Shown here one piece after another: positions 1 through 8,807 of a stretch of DNA of 64,000 nt. Source of the stretch: CALAED01 sp035765195 (lineage in GTDB: Bacteria > Actinomycetota > Actinomycetes > Streptosporangiales > Streptosporangiaceae); assembly GCA_035765195.1 (NCBI GenBank), contig DASTYC010000021.1:62001-126000 (forward strand), written 5' to 3'. The notes beneath the pieces were generated by a model. The model saw only the letters and a program-made list of their open reading frames with translations, was not told where the DNA came from and did no database searches. The position numbers were made by a program, and so were the translations under genes. Within the stretch, counting starts at the first letter, position 1. Each line of letters begins with the position of its first letter.

Positions 1-9
1 GGAGCCGAT

Positions 10-28
10 TTAGGTAAGGCTTACCTCA
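10..28. promoter_or_regulatory. IdeR/DmdR-type iron box
   Basis: The 19-mer TTAGGTAAGGCTTACCTCA is a near-perfect palindrome, with arms TTAGGTAAG and CTTACCTCA differing at one base. It matches 16 of 19 positions of the known actinobacterial IdeR/DmdR consensus TTAGGTTAGGCTAACCTAA. It ends 18 bases before the GTG of the siderophore operon, so a metal-loaded repressor bound here would be expected to block transcription when iron is plentiful. A divergent gene to the left, outside the window, may share it. Confidence 0.88.
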
Positions 29-46
29 CAAGGGAGGGCTGCGCCG

Positions 47-1192
47 GTGCCACGCCGCCGCCTCTACGTCGTCGCCGGCAAGGTGACGGACTCGGTGACC
101 TACGGCTTCCTGCCCGCGGCCGACCGGCTGGGCCTCGACGTCACCGTGCTCACCGACCGCCCCGCCGAGCACGAACGGACGTACCCGCGGCGGCGGATCG
201 TCGCGTGCGACGTCACCGACTTCCGCGACATCGTCAACACGGTTCGGGCGCCGGACGCGATCTTCAGCAACAGCGACCATTTGCAGGCCCCGACGGCGCT
301 CGCCGCGGCGTACTTCGGCCTGCCCGGCAAGGACTGGCGGGCGGCCACCCGGACGAAGAACAAGGCGCTCATGCGCCGGCACCTCGGCGACGGCGGCTAC
401 GTGGCCGAGCTCGGCGACCCGCACGTCGATCTGGCGGGCGCGCCCTTCCCCTTGGTGCTCAAACCGCGTGAGGGCGTGGCCAGCGAGGACGTCGTCCTCG
501 TCGCCGACTCCGCCGAGCTCGCCGCGCGGGCCGCCGAGATCGGGCACCGCCGCCCGCTGATGGTCGAGGAGTACCTGCCCGGCGGCCTGCACACGCTGGA
601 GACCATCGGCGACGGGCGGGAGCTGCGCGTGCTGGGCTCGTTCCGGACCACGCTGTCGCCGCCGCCGTACTTCGTCGAAGAGCGGCTCGAATGGGCGCCG
701 CCCCCGCCGGAGAGCGGGCAGGTCCTCGATCAGCTGCGCGCGCTCGGCGTCGGCTTCGGCACCTGCCACACCGAGTTCGTCGTGCACGCGGGCCGAGCCC
801 GGCTGATCGAGGTCAACTACCGCAACATCGGCGACCACTGCGACTTCCTGCTGGCCGACCTGCTGGGCCTGCCGTTGTTCGACGACGTGCTCCGCCTCCA
901 TCTCGGCGAGCCGCTCAGCGAGCCGCCGCACGCGCGGAACCGCCACGCGATCGTGGAGTACGTGCTGGCCGGCCGGTCGGGAACGCTCACCGCGGCGCCG
1001 GAGCCGGGCGAGCGGGTCGCGGGCGGCGTCCGGGTCACCTACCGGCCGCAGCGCCCGGTCGGCTCGGCCGTCGCCCTCAGCCACACCAACCGCGACTATC
1101 TCGGCACGATCGCGGCGATCGGCCCGGACCCGGCGGCCGTGGCCGCGACCATCGCGTGCTTCCGGGCCGAGCACGTCTGGGAGATCACGTGA
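47..1192 (+). CDS. ATP-grasp ligase of a siderophore operon
   Basis: This 381-residue protein has an ATP-grasp layout. A nucleotide-binding-like N-terminus (YVVAGKVTDS) comes first. A lid/ATP-binding segment near residue 140 follows (FPLVLKPREGVASEDVVLV), with EEYLPGG near 179. A metal-ligand-like segment ending LIEVNYRNIGDH lies near 260. Enzymes of this superfamily make amide bonds through an acyl-phosphate. GTG was chosen because GGGAGGG sits eight bases upstream. The gene overlaps the next one by four bases (GTGA), and an iron box lies just upstream. By context it probably joins an amine and a carboxylate in a hydroxamate or carboxylate siderophore. The substrate cannot be read from sequence. 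Confidence 0.75.
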   Translation: MPRRRLYVVAGKVTDSVTYGFLPAADRLGLDVTVLTDRPAEHERTYPRRRIVACDVTDFRDIVNTVRAPDAIFSNSDHLQAPTALAAAYFGLPGKDWRAATRTKNKALMRRHLGDGGYVAELGDPHVDLAGAPFPLVLKPREGVASEDVVLVADSAELAARAAEIGHRRPLMVEEYLPGGLHTLETIGDGRELRVLGSFRTTLSPPPYFVEERLEWAPPPPESGQVLDQLRALGVGFGTCHTEFVVHAGRARLIEVNYRNIGDHCDFLLADLLGLPLFDDVLRLHLGEPLSEPPHARNRHAIVEYVLAGRSGTLTAAPEPGERVAGGVRVTYRPQRPVGSAVALSHTNRDYLGTIAAIGPDPAAVAATIACFRAEHVWEIT

Positions 1193-2802
1193 CGGAAGCT
1201 CCCGAGGGGTATCTCGCCCGGCGGGTGCTGGACGCGCTGCTCAGAGAGGACTACGGGGGGCTGCGCCGGCACGTCTCCCGCTCCGCCGAGCCGACGCTCC
1301 CGGCCGCCGTGGCGACGCTCCGGCTGCCTCCGCACGGACGCGCCGTACGGCTGTGCCGCGACGGGTTCCTGGCCGACCATCGCGTAGCCCCCGGCGCGGA
1401 CCTGCGGCTGGCAGAGGTTCTCGCCGCGCTGCGTCACCTCGCCCATCCGAGCGACGACGTGGCCGCCTTCGAGCGCGAGTGCCGCGAGACGCTCGCGACG
1501 CTGCGCCTGCACGCCGCGCACGGCGCCGAGGTGATCGGCCGGCTCGAACGGTCGCCGACCTACTACGACGTCCTCGGCGCCTACCTCGACCACCCGGTCT
1601 ATCCCACCGCCCGCTGCCGGCTCGGGCTGAGCGAGCGGGACACGCGGATGTACGCCCCGGAGTTCGGGCGGGCCTTCCGGATGCGCTGGGCCGCGGTCCC
1701 CGGCGACCTCGTCACGGCCGCAGGGTCGCGGCCGGACTGGTGGCCAGCGCCCGCCGACGTCGGCCTCCCCGCGAGGGCGTCGACACGCCGCGACCTGATC
1801 CCCGTCCACCCCGTCACCGCGGCCGAGGTCGCCGGGGTCGTCGAGCTCGCGCCCGAGCCCTACCTCGAGGTCAGGCCCACGCTGTCGATGCGGACGGTCG
1901 CGGTCGCGGCCGACCCGGCCACGCACCTCAAGGTGCCGCTGCCGGTCAGCACGCTGGGCCGCCGCAACCGGCGCGTCATCGACCCCCGCATCCTGCACGA
2001 CGGCGCGCTCGTCCAGCGGATCTTGACCGAGATCCGCGGCCGCGCCCGCGCGCCGCACGGCACCGCCGTGGTGCCGGCCGACGAGCAGACCTACGGCCAC
2101 GCCGGCGACCCGCTGCTCGCCTACCTGGTCCGGCGCCTTCCCACGCCGGACGCGGCGGCGGCGGTGCCGGTGGCGGCCCTGCTCGCGCCGGGACCCGGCG
2201 GGAGGTACGTCATCGAGGAGCTCACGGACGACATCGCCGGCTTCTTCGACGCCTACCTGCGGGTGCTGTTCGGCTGGCACGTCGCGCTGTTCGGGTACGG
2301 CATCGCGCTGGAGGCCCACCAGCAGAACGTCTCGGTGATCCCGCCGGCGGCACCGGCCGGCGACGGCGACGGCCTCCGGCTTCTCGTCAAGGACAACGAC
2401 GGCGCGCTGCTCGATCCGACGGCGCTCGCCCGCGCCGGGCTCGGCCCAGCCGACGTGCACGACCGGCGCATGCTGACGGCCGACCGCGAGGCGCTGGCCC
2501 GGGTGTTCGTCACCATCACGCTGCACCTGTGCGCGGGGGCGCTCGCGTTCGGGCTGGCCGAGCGCGGCCTGCTGCCGCTGCCGGCCGGGCTCGGGCTGGT
2601 CCGGGCCAGGCTCGCGGAGGCCGTCGACGAACACGACCAGCCCTTCCTGCGGGCGCGCACCCTCGACGCCGACCGGCTGCCGACGAAGGCGATGGTCACC
2701 GCCGGCACGCTCGTCCCCAAGGCCCGTACCGGCGCCCAGGACATCAACAAGCACTACGGCCCGCCCGGCCCCAACTATCTGAGGGAACATCCGTGCTTCT
2801 GA
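1189..2802 (+). CDS. IucA/IucC-family NIS siderophore synthetase (first)
   Basis: This 537-residue protein belongs to the NRPS-independent siderophore (NIS) synthetase family, which adenylates a carboxylate such as citrate or succinate and condenses it with an amine or alcohol. The family signature IPVHPVTA lies near residue 205, followed by LSMRTVAV, the lysine-bearing KVPLPVSTLGRRNRR and the active-site-like EAHQQN near 375. LVKDNDGALL comes after that, and a FhuF-like C-terminal part ends KHYGPPGPNYL. The frame is open much further upstream, but the GTG overlapping the ATP-grasp stop is the natural start. It is somewhat shorter than the usual 580-600 residues. The substrate class (A, B or C) is undetermined. 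Confidence 0.85.
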   Translation: MTEAPEGYLARRVLDALLREDYGGLRRHVSRSAEPTLPAAVATLRLPPHGRAVRLCRDGFLADHRVAPGADLRLAEVLAALRHLAHPSDDVAAFERECRETLATLRLHAAHGAEVIGRLERSPTYYDVLGAYLDHPVYPTARCRLGLSERDTRMYAPEFGRAFRMRWAAVPGDLVTAAGSRPDWWPAPADVGLPARASTRRDLIPVHPVTAAEVAGVVELAPEPYLEVRPTLSMRTVAVAADPATHLKVPLPVSTLGRRNRRVIDPRILHDGALVQRILTEIRGRARAPHGTAVVPADEQTYGHAGDPLLAYLVRRLPTPDAAAAVPVAALLAPGPGGRYVIEELTDDIAGFFDAYLRVLFGWHVALFGYGIALEAHQQNVSVIPPAAPAGDGDGLRLLVKDNDGALLDPTALARAGLGPADVHDRRMLTADREALARVFVTITLHLCAGALAFGLAERGLLPLPAGLGLVRARLAEAVDEHDQPFLRARTLDADRLPTKAMVTAGTLVPKARTGAQDINKHYGPPGPNYLREHPCF

Positions 2803-4517
2803 CCGGCCGTTCGACCGCGCGCGATACCGCGGCGGCCGCCGCCGAGGCGACGACGATCGCCCTGCTCAACTGCCTCGTCCGCGAGATCTGCGAGCCCGAG
2901 CAGCAGATCTGGCAGACGGCCAGCCGGGTGACCGTCCGGCTGCCGCGCGCCGGGATCGCGCTGCGGGCTCCGCTGCGCCGGGCGACGTACGGGCCGGCCC
3001 GCCGGTTCGCGCCCCCGGTCGAGGAGCTGCGGGCCGGCGCCTGGGAGCCGGCACCTTGGACCCGCCTCGCCGACCTCGTCGCCGGCGAGCTGGAACTGGC
3101 CACCGGGCAGGCCAACCCCGAGTTCACCGGCCAGGTCGCCGCCAGCCACGCCGCGCTCGCGGCCATCTTCACCGCCCGGGCCGACGGCCTTGACGATGCC
3201 GAGGACGACGCGTACGTGGCGTCGGAACAGGCGCTGGTCGCCGGGCATCGGTTCCATCCGGCGCCCAAGGCGCGGTCCGGGGATCCGGCCGCGTGGCTGC
3301 GCTACGCGCCGGAGGCGAGGGCGCGCTTTCCGCTGCGCTGGCTCGCGGTCCGCGCGGACCTGATCACCGGAGACGGCGCCTTCCCGCTGCCCGGCCCGCC
3401 CGTGCCCGACGGTTTCGCCGCGCTGCCGGTCCACCCGTGGCAGCTGTCCCTGCTGGCCGACCGTCCGGTGCTGCGCGCCGCGATGGAGTCGGGCGCGGTG
3501 CTCGATCTCGGCCCGTGCGGCCCGGTCGCCGTCCCCACCTCCTCGGTACGCACCGTCTACGTCCCCGCCGCCGACCTGTTCTGCAAGTTCTCGCTGGATG
3601 TGCGGATCACCAACTGCGTGCGCAAGAACGCGTGGTACGAGCTGATCGGCGCGGTCGCGCTGTCCCGGCTGCTCGCGCCCGTGTTCGCGGCGCTGGGCGA
3701 GGCGTACGGGTGCGCGCTGCTGGGCGAGCCCGCCTACCGCAGCGTCACGCTCGCCGACCGCCGCCTGCACGAAGGCCTCGGGGTGATCGTGCGGACGGGC
3801 GTCCGCGACCGGCCCGGCACGCCCTTGCTGGCCGGCGCGCTCGCCGACCCGTACGCCTCACCGCTCCCCGGCCTGCTGGCCGATCGCTCCCCGCTCGCGT
3901 GGTGGGCCGCATATGTACGCCAGGTCGTGCCGCCGGTGCTGCACGCGTACTTCGCGTACGGGGTGGTCCTCGAGCCGCACCTGCAGAACGTCCTGATCAC
4001 GGTGACCGCCGACGGCGTCCCGGAGCGGGCGATCTTCCGCGACCTCGAAGGCACGAAGCTGCTGGCCGGGCGCTGGGACCTGCGCGGCCTCCCGGAGCGG
4101 GCGCGCGCGGCGATGACCTACGACGCGGAGCGCGGCTGGCGGCGGGTCGTCTACTGCCTGTTCGTGAACCACCTGGCCGAGATCGCGGCGGCCGTCGCCG
4201 ACCCGCACCCGGCGCTGGAACGGGACCTGTGGCGGGTGGTCCACGACGAGGTCGCCCGCTATGCGGCGGCGCACGCCGACGGGCTCGCGCGCGCGGACGC
4301 GGCGCGGCTGCGCGCGCTGCTCGCCGGCGTGCCGTGGCCCGCGAAGGCGAACCTCAAGGCCAGGTGGACGCGAGCAGCGGACCGGGCGGCGACGTATGTC
4401 ATGGTGCGCAGCCCGTTCGCCGGCCTCGACGACGGGCCGCGCGTCGCCGCGGAGCTCAGTCGGGCAGCAACGGCACCGACACACCGGGATCGCGGCCCAG
4501 GAGCACCGCCCTCGTGA
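2793..4517 (+). CDS. IucA/IucC-family NIS siderophore synthetase (second)
   Basis: A second NIS synthetase of 574 residues, sharing family architecture with the preceding one. LPVHPWQLSLL lies near residue 209, then PTSSVRTVYV and the conserved KFSLDVRITNCVRKNAWYEL stretch, LEPHLQN near 392 and FRDLEGTKLL. It starts at GTG 2793, overlapping the previous gene by ten bases, which suggests translational coupling. Two NIS enzymes plus one ATP-grasp ligase imply at least three condensation steps. The 3' end overlaps the convergent dinB by 62 bases, and the last 20 or so residues look poorly conserved. No monooxygenase, decarboxylase, acyltransferase or exporter is visible downstream, so those would have to lie left of the window or elsewhere. 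Confidence 0.85.
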   Translation: MLLTGRSTARDTAAAAAEATTIALLNCLVREICEPEQQIWQTASRVTVRLPRAGIALRAPLRRATYGPARRFAPPVEELRAGAWEPAPWTRLADLVAGELELATGQANPEFTGQVAASHAALAAIFTARADGLDDAEDDAYVASEQALVAGHRFHPAPKARSGDPAAWLRYAPEARARFPLRWLAVRADLITGDGAFPLPGPPVPDGFAALPVHPWQLSLLADRPVLRAAMESGAVLDLGPCGPVAVPTSSVRTVYVPAADLFCKFSLDVRITNCVRKNAWYELIGAVALSRLLAPVFAALGEAYGCALLGEPAYRSVTLADRRLHEGLGVIVRTGVRDRPGTPLLAGALADPYASPLPGLLADRSPLAWWAAYVRQVVPPVLHAYFAYGVVLEPHLQNVLITVTADGVPERAIFRDLEGTKLLAGRWDLRGLPERARAAMTYDAERGWRRVVYCLFVNHLAEIAAAVADPHPALERDLWRVVHDEVARYAAAHADGLARADAARLRALLAGVPWPAKANLKARWTRAADRAATYVMVRSPFAGLDDGPRVAAELSRAATAPTHRDRGPGAPPS

Positions 4518-5652
4518 TGGCGTTTCCGCCGAACCGGTCGCGTACGTTGTCGACCGCCGCGTCGAGGGCGCCGGCGGAGCGCCGCTCGAACGGCAACGCC
4601 AGCTGGACGGCGTCGTCGCCGTGGATGTTGGTCACCGCGACCCCGATGAGCGTCACCCCGCGCGCCTCGATCATCGGCATGGCCGCCGCCAGCAGCGCCC
4701 GCGCGGCGGCGAGGATCGTCGGGGTCTGCGCGGTCGCCTGGACCATCGTGTGCGACCGCGTCACCCGCGTGTAGTCGTCGAACCGCAGGCGCAGCACGAC
4801 GGTGCGGCAGACTCGCCGGGCGGCGCGCAACCGGCGGGTGACCCGGTCGATGAGCGCGACCACAACGGCGTCGAGGTCGGCACGGGACCTGCGCCGCCGG
4901 CCGAGCGCCCGCTGGGCGCCCATCGAGCGGCGCCGGCGCCCCACGTCGACCGGGCGCGGGTCGTGATTGTGCGCCAGGGCGTGCAGGTGATGGCCGGCGG
5001 CCGGGCCGAGCATCGACACCAGCACCCCCTCGTCGAGCCGCGCCACCTCTCCCACCGTGGTGACGCCGCGATCGCGCAGCTTGGCCGCGGTGACCTGCCC
5101 GACGCCCCACAGCCGCTCGACGGGCAGCGGATGCAGGAAGCCGAGCTCGTCGCCGGGCGGCACCACGAGGAGCCCGTCGGGCTTGGCCACGCCGCTGGCC
5201 ACCTTGGCGAGGAACTTGGTCCTGGCGATCCCGACCGTGATGGGCAGCCCGATCTCCTCGCGGACGACCCGCCGCAGCCGCCGCGCGATGGCGACCGGCT
5301 CGCCGGCGATGCGCCGCAGCCCGCCCACGTCGAGGAACGCCTCGTCGATCGACAGGCCCTCGACCAGCGGGGTCGTGTGCTTGAACACCTCGAAGACGGC
5401 CTTGCTCGCCGCGGCGTACGCGGACATCCGCGGCGGCACCACGATCGCGTGCGGGCACAGCCTGCGGGCCTGCGCGCCGCCCATCGCCGTGCGCACGCCG
5501 TAGGCCTTGGCCTCGTAGCTGGCGGCGAGGACGACGCCGCCACCGACGATCACGGGCCGGTCGCGCAGGCGGGCATCGTCACGCTGCTCGACCGAGGCGT
5601 AGAACGAGTCGAGATCGGCGTGCAGGATCGTCGCCGCACCGGACACGAACAT
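4456..5652 (-). CDS. dinB: DNA polymerase IV (Y-family)
   Basis: This 398-residue error-prone translesion polymerase has the Y-family palm motifs HADLDSFYASVEQ (D13 and D15 metal ligands) and SIDEAFLD at 101-108 (D103, E104). It also has the helix-hairpin-helix segment LWGVGQVTAAKLRDRG and the C-terminal QLALPF, which fits a beta-clamp-binding motif. Length matches DinB. ATG at 5652 lies inside a LexA-type box. A GTG six bases further in (5646) is an alternative start that would place the box just upstream. It converges on the siderophore operon. SOS control is inferred from the box. Confidence 0.93.
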   Translation of the reverse strand: MFVSGAATILHADLDSFYASVEQRDDARLRDRPVIVGGGVVLAASYEAKAYGVRTAMGGAQARRLCPHAIVVPPRMSAYAAASKAVFEVFKHTTPLVEGLSIDEAFLDVGGLRRIAGEPVAIARRLRRVVREEIGLPITVGIARTKFLAKVASGVAKPDGLLVVPPGDELGFLHPLPVERLWGVGQVTAAKLRDRGVTTVGEVARLDEGVLVSMLGPAAGHHLHALAHNHDPRPVDVGRRRRSMGAQRALGRRRRSRADLDAVVVALIDRVTRRLRAARRVCRTVVLRLRFDDYTRVTRSHTMVQATAQTPTILAAARALLAAAMPMIEARGVTLIGVAVTNIHGDDAVQLALPFERRSAGALDAAVDNVRDRFGGNAITRAVLLGRDPGVSVPLLPD

Positions 5653-5659
5653 ATGTTCG
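5646..5659. promoter_or_regulatory. LexA/SOS box over the dinB start
   Basis: The perfect 14-bp palindrome CGAACATATGTTCG fits the known actinobacterial and Gram-positive SOS consensus CGAACRNNYGTTCG. It spans the proposed ATG of dinB (5650-5652). Either the transcript is leaderless, so that LexA covers the +1 site, or translation begins at the GTG just downstream. Confidence 0.85.
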
Positions 5660-5693
5660 CATCAAACGGACCCGTTGGCGAGGCCGTGCCGTG

Positions 5694-6839
5694 TCAAGTG
5701 CGCAGCAGCTGCCGCACCCGCGCGGCCTCGCGGGTGAGGTGGTCGCGCTCCGGCACGCTGGTCGCGGCGCGCGAGGCCTCCGTGTACAGCGTGGCGGCGA
5801 GTTCGAGGTCGCCGGCGCGTTCGCGCAGGTATGCCGTCACGGCGGTGTAGCGGGGCAGGCCGGGGTCCACGTCGGCCAGCGCGGCCAGGCCGGCCTGGGG
5901 TCCGTCGGCCTCGCCGACGGCCACGGCGCGGTTGAGCCGCACCACCGGGCTGTCGGTGAGGAGCAGCAGTTCGTCGTACCACTCCACGATCTGCACCCAG
6001 TCGGTCTCGGCGGTGCTCGGGGCGTCGGCGTGCAGGGCGGCTATCGCGGCCTGCGCCTGGTATTCGCCCAGCCGGTCGCGGGCCAGCGCGGCCTGCAGGA
6101 TCGAGACCCCCTCGGCGATCAGGCCGGTGTCCCAGCGCGATCGGTCCTGCTCGGCGAGGGGCACCAGGCGACCCCCCGGGCCGGTGCGCGACGCCCGGCG
6201 CGCATGGTGCAGCAGCATGAGCGCGAGCAGCCCCGCGACCTCCGCCTCATCGGTCAGGGCGGCGAGCTGGCGGGTGAGGCGGATCGCCTCGGCCGCCAGG
6301 TCGACGTCTCCGCTGTAACCCTCGTTGAAGACCAGGTAGAGCACGCGCAGCACCGTGGCGAGGTCGCCGGGCTGATCGAGCGGCAGCCCCGCGATCCGCC
6401 GCTTGGCCCGGCTGATCCGCTGCGCCATGGTCGGCTCGGGGACCAGGTAGGCCGCCGCGATCTGCCGCGTGGTCAGGCCGCCGACCGCACGCAACGTCAA
6501 GGCGACGGCCGCGGCCGGCGGCAGAGCCGGGTGCGCGCACAGGAAATACAGCCGCAACGTGTCGTCCGTGGCGGGCACCGCCCCGGCCGGAGGCTCCACC
6601 TCCACCGCAAGCTCCCGCCCCCGCCGCGACGCCTCCGCACGGGCGGCGTCGAGGAACTTGCGCCACGCGACCGCGATGAGCCATGCCTTCGGATCGCGCG
6701 GCGGATCGTCCGGCCAGGTCTCCAGCGCGCGGACGAGGGCCTCCTGCACGGCATCCTCGGCCGACGCGAACTCCGCTCCGCGCCGGACGAGGACCCCGAT
6801 CACCGCGGGCACCAGCCCCCGCAGCAGCGACTCGTTCAC
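5694..6839 (-). CDS. ECF42-type RNA polymerase sigma factor with C-terminal extension
   Basis: This 381-residue protein begins with a sigma-70 region 2 (SAEDAVQEALVRALETWPDDPPRDPKAW is recognisable) followed by a region 4 helix-turn-helix (LTTRQIAAAYLVPEPTMAQRISRAKRRI). The C-terminal half of about 200 residues contains LYLVFNEGYSG, typical of the DUF6596/ECF42 group. GTG at 6839 overlaps the stop of the upstream YCII gene as GTGA, so the longer open frame is not needed. ECF42 factors are normally encoded beside DGPF/YCII proteins, and they are here. In that group the C-terminal domain, rather than a separate anti-sigma factor, is thought to control activity. Confidence 0.9.
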   Translation of the reverse strand: MNESLLRGLVPAVIGVLVRRGAEFASAEDAVQEALVRALETWPDDPPRDPKAWLIAVAWRKFLDAARAEASRRGRELAVEVEPPAGAVPATDDTLRLYFLCAHPALPPAAAVALTLRAVGGLTTRQIAAAYLVPEPTMAQRISRAKRRIAGLPLDQPGDLATVLRVLYLVFNEGYSGDVDLAAEAIRLTRQLAALTDEAEVAGLLALMLLHHARRASRTGPGGRLVPLAEQDRSRWDTGLIAEGVSILQAALARDRLGEYQAQAAIAALHADAPSTAETDWVQIVEWYDELLLLTDSPVVRLNRAVAVGEADGPQAGLAALADVDPGLPRYTAVTAYLRERAGDLELAATLYTEASRAATSVPERDHLTREAARVRQLLRT

Positions 6840-7240
6840 TCGGTCACCGTGGGCGGCTCGGTAAGGAACGGCCGCACCTCGAGCCACTCATGGATCGGCT
6901 TGCCGCCGGCCCCGGGAGCGGCGGACAGCTCCCCGGCCAGCTGGACCGCACGATCCCACGACTCCACGTCGATGATCATCCATCCGGCGATCAGATCCTT
7001 CGTCTCGGCGAACGGACCATCGGTCACCGGCGGCCGCCCTTCGCCGTCGTACCGCACGAACGCGCCCTCCGGCGCCAGCGCCTGCCCGTCGACGAACTCA
7101 CCCGTCTCCTCCAGCCGAGCCGCGAAGTCGCGCATGTACTGCACGTGCGCGTCGACCTCCGCCGGCGTCCACTGGTCCATCGGCACGTCGTTGACCGCGG
7201 CCGGAGCGCCCCGGTAATGCTTCAACAGCAGGTACTTCAT
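6836..7240 (-). CDS. YCII-related DGPF-domain protein
   Basis: This 134-residue protein starts MKYLLLKHYRG and contains the hallmark DGPFAETKDLIAGW near residue 70, which names the DGPF/YCII family. The ATG at 7240 was chosen because the transcript reads GAGGGAG about ten bases upstream and residues before it look non-coding. It is co-transcribed with, and overlaps by four bases, the ECF42 sigma factor. Such pairs are common in actinobacteria and are often self-regulated. The biochemical function of the DGPF protein is not established. Confidence 0.88.
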   Translation of the reverse strand: MKYLLLKHYRGAPAAVNDVPMDQWTPAEVDAHVQYMRDFAARLEETGEFVDGQALAPEGAFVRYDGEGRPPVTDGPFAETKDLIAGWMIIDVESWDRAVQLAGELSAAPGAGGKPIHEWLEVRPFLTEPPTVTE

Positions 7241-7613
7241 GACGGTTCTCCCTCGTTCCTCACGCGGCCCCTCGTGGCCACTCGTGCCCCTGGGACGAAG
7301 CCGACGCCACATTCTCGACACCAAGCCCGCCGAATCCCCAAAAAATTTCTCTGCCCGTCACCGCCCCCGGGACGCCCGCACCGACCAGCGGAGCCTGCCA
7401 CACGGGTGGCCGACCAGCACGAGGGGGTCATCAGATCCCCGCCTGCCGCGGTCCCTGGACTATGCCCGGGCGATCGCGGCGGCCGCTCTCCATTGACGCG
7501 TACCGCGGCGTCCACGATGGGCCGTCGGGCGTTCTGTGGCGCAGGATGTGATCGCCGTACGATTGACGGTCAGGCCGAACTCTTCTCGGGGTGGTCGGCC
7601 CGCTCACCGATAC
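7241..7613. other. Intergenic region upstream of the YCII/sigma pair
   Basis: The 373 bases between the YCII start and the stop of the XRE-TPR gene should hold the promoter of the YCII-sigma operon, read leftward. An A-rich patch (CCCCAAAAAATTTC, near 7338) interrupts otherwise GC-rich sequence. A 92-codon minus-strand frame has no recognisable content or codon pattern. I see no RNA gene or repeat. Confidence 0.4.
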
Positions 7614-8807
7614 TCACGTGCGGATAGTAGTGCGTGTCACCACTTCGAGTTGCTCGCGTGCGTGGCGGATCACTGGGACGGTTGTCCATTTAACGGACTG
7701 CGCGAGGACCTTTTGCGCGGAGTTTTCCACCCTTGGCGAGTTGATCAAGGGAGCGAGGCGGGCAAGTTTCAACATGAGATCTGCCGCCAGGGCCAGTTGA
7801 GATGCTGTTAGGGCCGCCATGATCTGATGCGCGAGAAAAAATGCCGCAAGGGCGGGCGATGACCGCTCCAGTCCACTTACGCACTTATTGAAGGCCGCCT
7901 GCGCCTCTCCATAGATTCCCAGGTCATTCAGACTCAATCCGATGTTGCCTATCATATCGGCGACCACGGCGGCATGGGGCCGACCGCCGCTGTAGCTTGC
8001 GGATGAGGATTGACTGTAGAACCCATCGGTATCTTGAAGGAGTCCCTGAATGGTCTCGATCTCGTCGCGTGCATGCTTTTCTTGTCCGGAAATATGCGCC
8101 AGGGTCCATCCTTTCTTCAGTCTCATCCATGCCCGTGAAAGCTCGGGCGTCTCGCGGAGCAGCACGCCCTTGTTGGCGTACATTAAAGCTCGGTCGACCG
8201 CGCCGTGGTCTAGATTGAGCGAGATCAAGGCTTCATAGGCGCGTGACTGCGCCCGGGGGTTTCCGCTGGCCTCTGCCAGTTTCAGTGCGAGTCTCCCGAC
8301 GTTTTCCCCTACGCCGACTCGACATGCGTCATTCAATGTCCATACTGTCTGCACTGCCAGATCCGAAGCGGCCTCCTGCAATTTTCTATCGCGACTCGTA
8401 ACGATCGATTCGATCCGACGGATGTGTCGCATCGCGGTTGGAGCGATCGCGCCGCCCCCGTGCTCGTACCTTGCACGGGCAGTCCGTTGTGCTAAATCCC
8501 GCACATTCAAAGGATCTTCATAAGGTCCCGCCTTAGGGGACGGCACGAACATCACGGACGCCGCCGCGGTCACGAATTCCCTACGCCTCACGGGGTCCAA
8601 CTCCTCGCTTTTAGAACGTATGACTACTTCCCAGCCAACGCGGGACAAGATGTTGATCACCTTGGCGAACTCAAGGCCGGCCTTCCCGTTGACCACGTCG
8701 GAGATCCAACCCTGACTCCTTCGCAGATCGCGGGCGAGCTTGTTTTGCGAGCAACCACGTTGCTTCATGATCAGCCGAAAGGCTTCGGGGAGGCTTCGCG
8801 CTTCCAT
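7614..8807 (-). CDS. XRE-type HTH regulator with TPR-like C-terminus (lower GC)
   Basis: From ATG 8807 this is a 397-residue protein. An N-terminal helix-turn-helix (GCSQNKLARDLRRSQGWISDVVNGKAG) is followed by a long alpha-helical region with tetratricopeptide character, for example SRAYEALISLNLDHGAVDRALMYANKG and NIGLSLNDLGIYGEAQAAFNKCVSG. Such XRE-TPR regulators sense peptides or cell state in other systems; the ligand here is unknown. There is no strong ribosome site at ATG 8807. GTG 8825 is possible, and the frame stays open to 9326, where it runs into an adnB-like duplicate. Base composition is visibly less GC-rich than the neighbours, with many T/A third positions, which suggests transfer. 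Confidence 0.7.
   Translation of the reverse strand: MEARSLPEAFRLIMKQRGCSQNKLARDLRRSQGWISDVVNGKAGLEFAKVINILSRVGWEVVIRSKSEELDPVRRREFVTAAASVMFVPSPKAGPYEDPLNVRDLAQRTARARYEHGGGAIAPTAMRHIRRIESIVTSRDRKLQEAASDLAVQTVWTLNDACRVGVGENVGRLALKLAEASGNPRAQSRAYEALISLNLDHGAVDRALMYANKGVLLRETPELSRAWMRLKKGWTLAHISGQEKHARDEIETIQGLLQDTDGFYSQSSSASYSGGRPHAAVVADMIGNIGLSLNDLGIYGEAQAAFNKCVSGLERSSPALAAFFLAHQIMAALTASQLALAADLMLKLARLAPLINSPRVENSAQKVLAQSVKWTTVPVIRHAREQLEVVTRTTIRT

Noticed and set aside
691..1188. Upstream extension of the first NIS synthetase
   Set aside because: The frame is open because of high GC, but it lies inside the ATP-grasp gene and lacks family residues; the GTGA overlap start fits better.
7237..7515. 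92-codon minus-strand frame before the YCII gene
   Set aside because: No ribosome site, no recognisable sequence and a low-complexity look; treated as intergenic.
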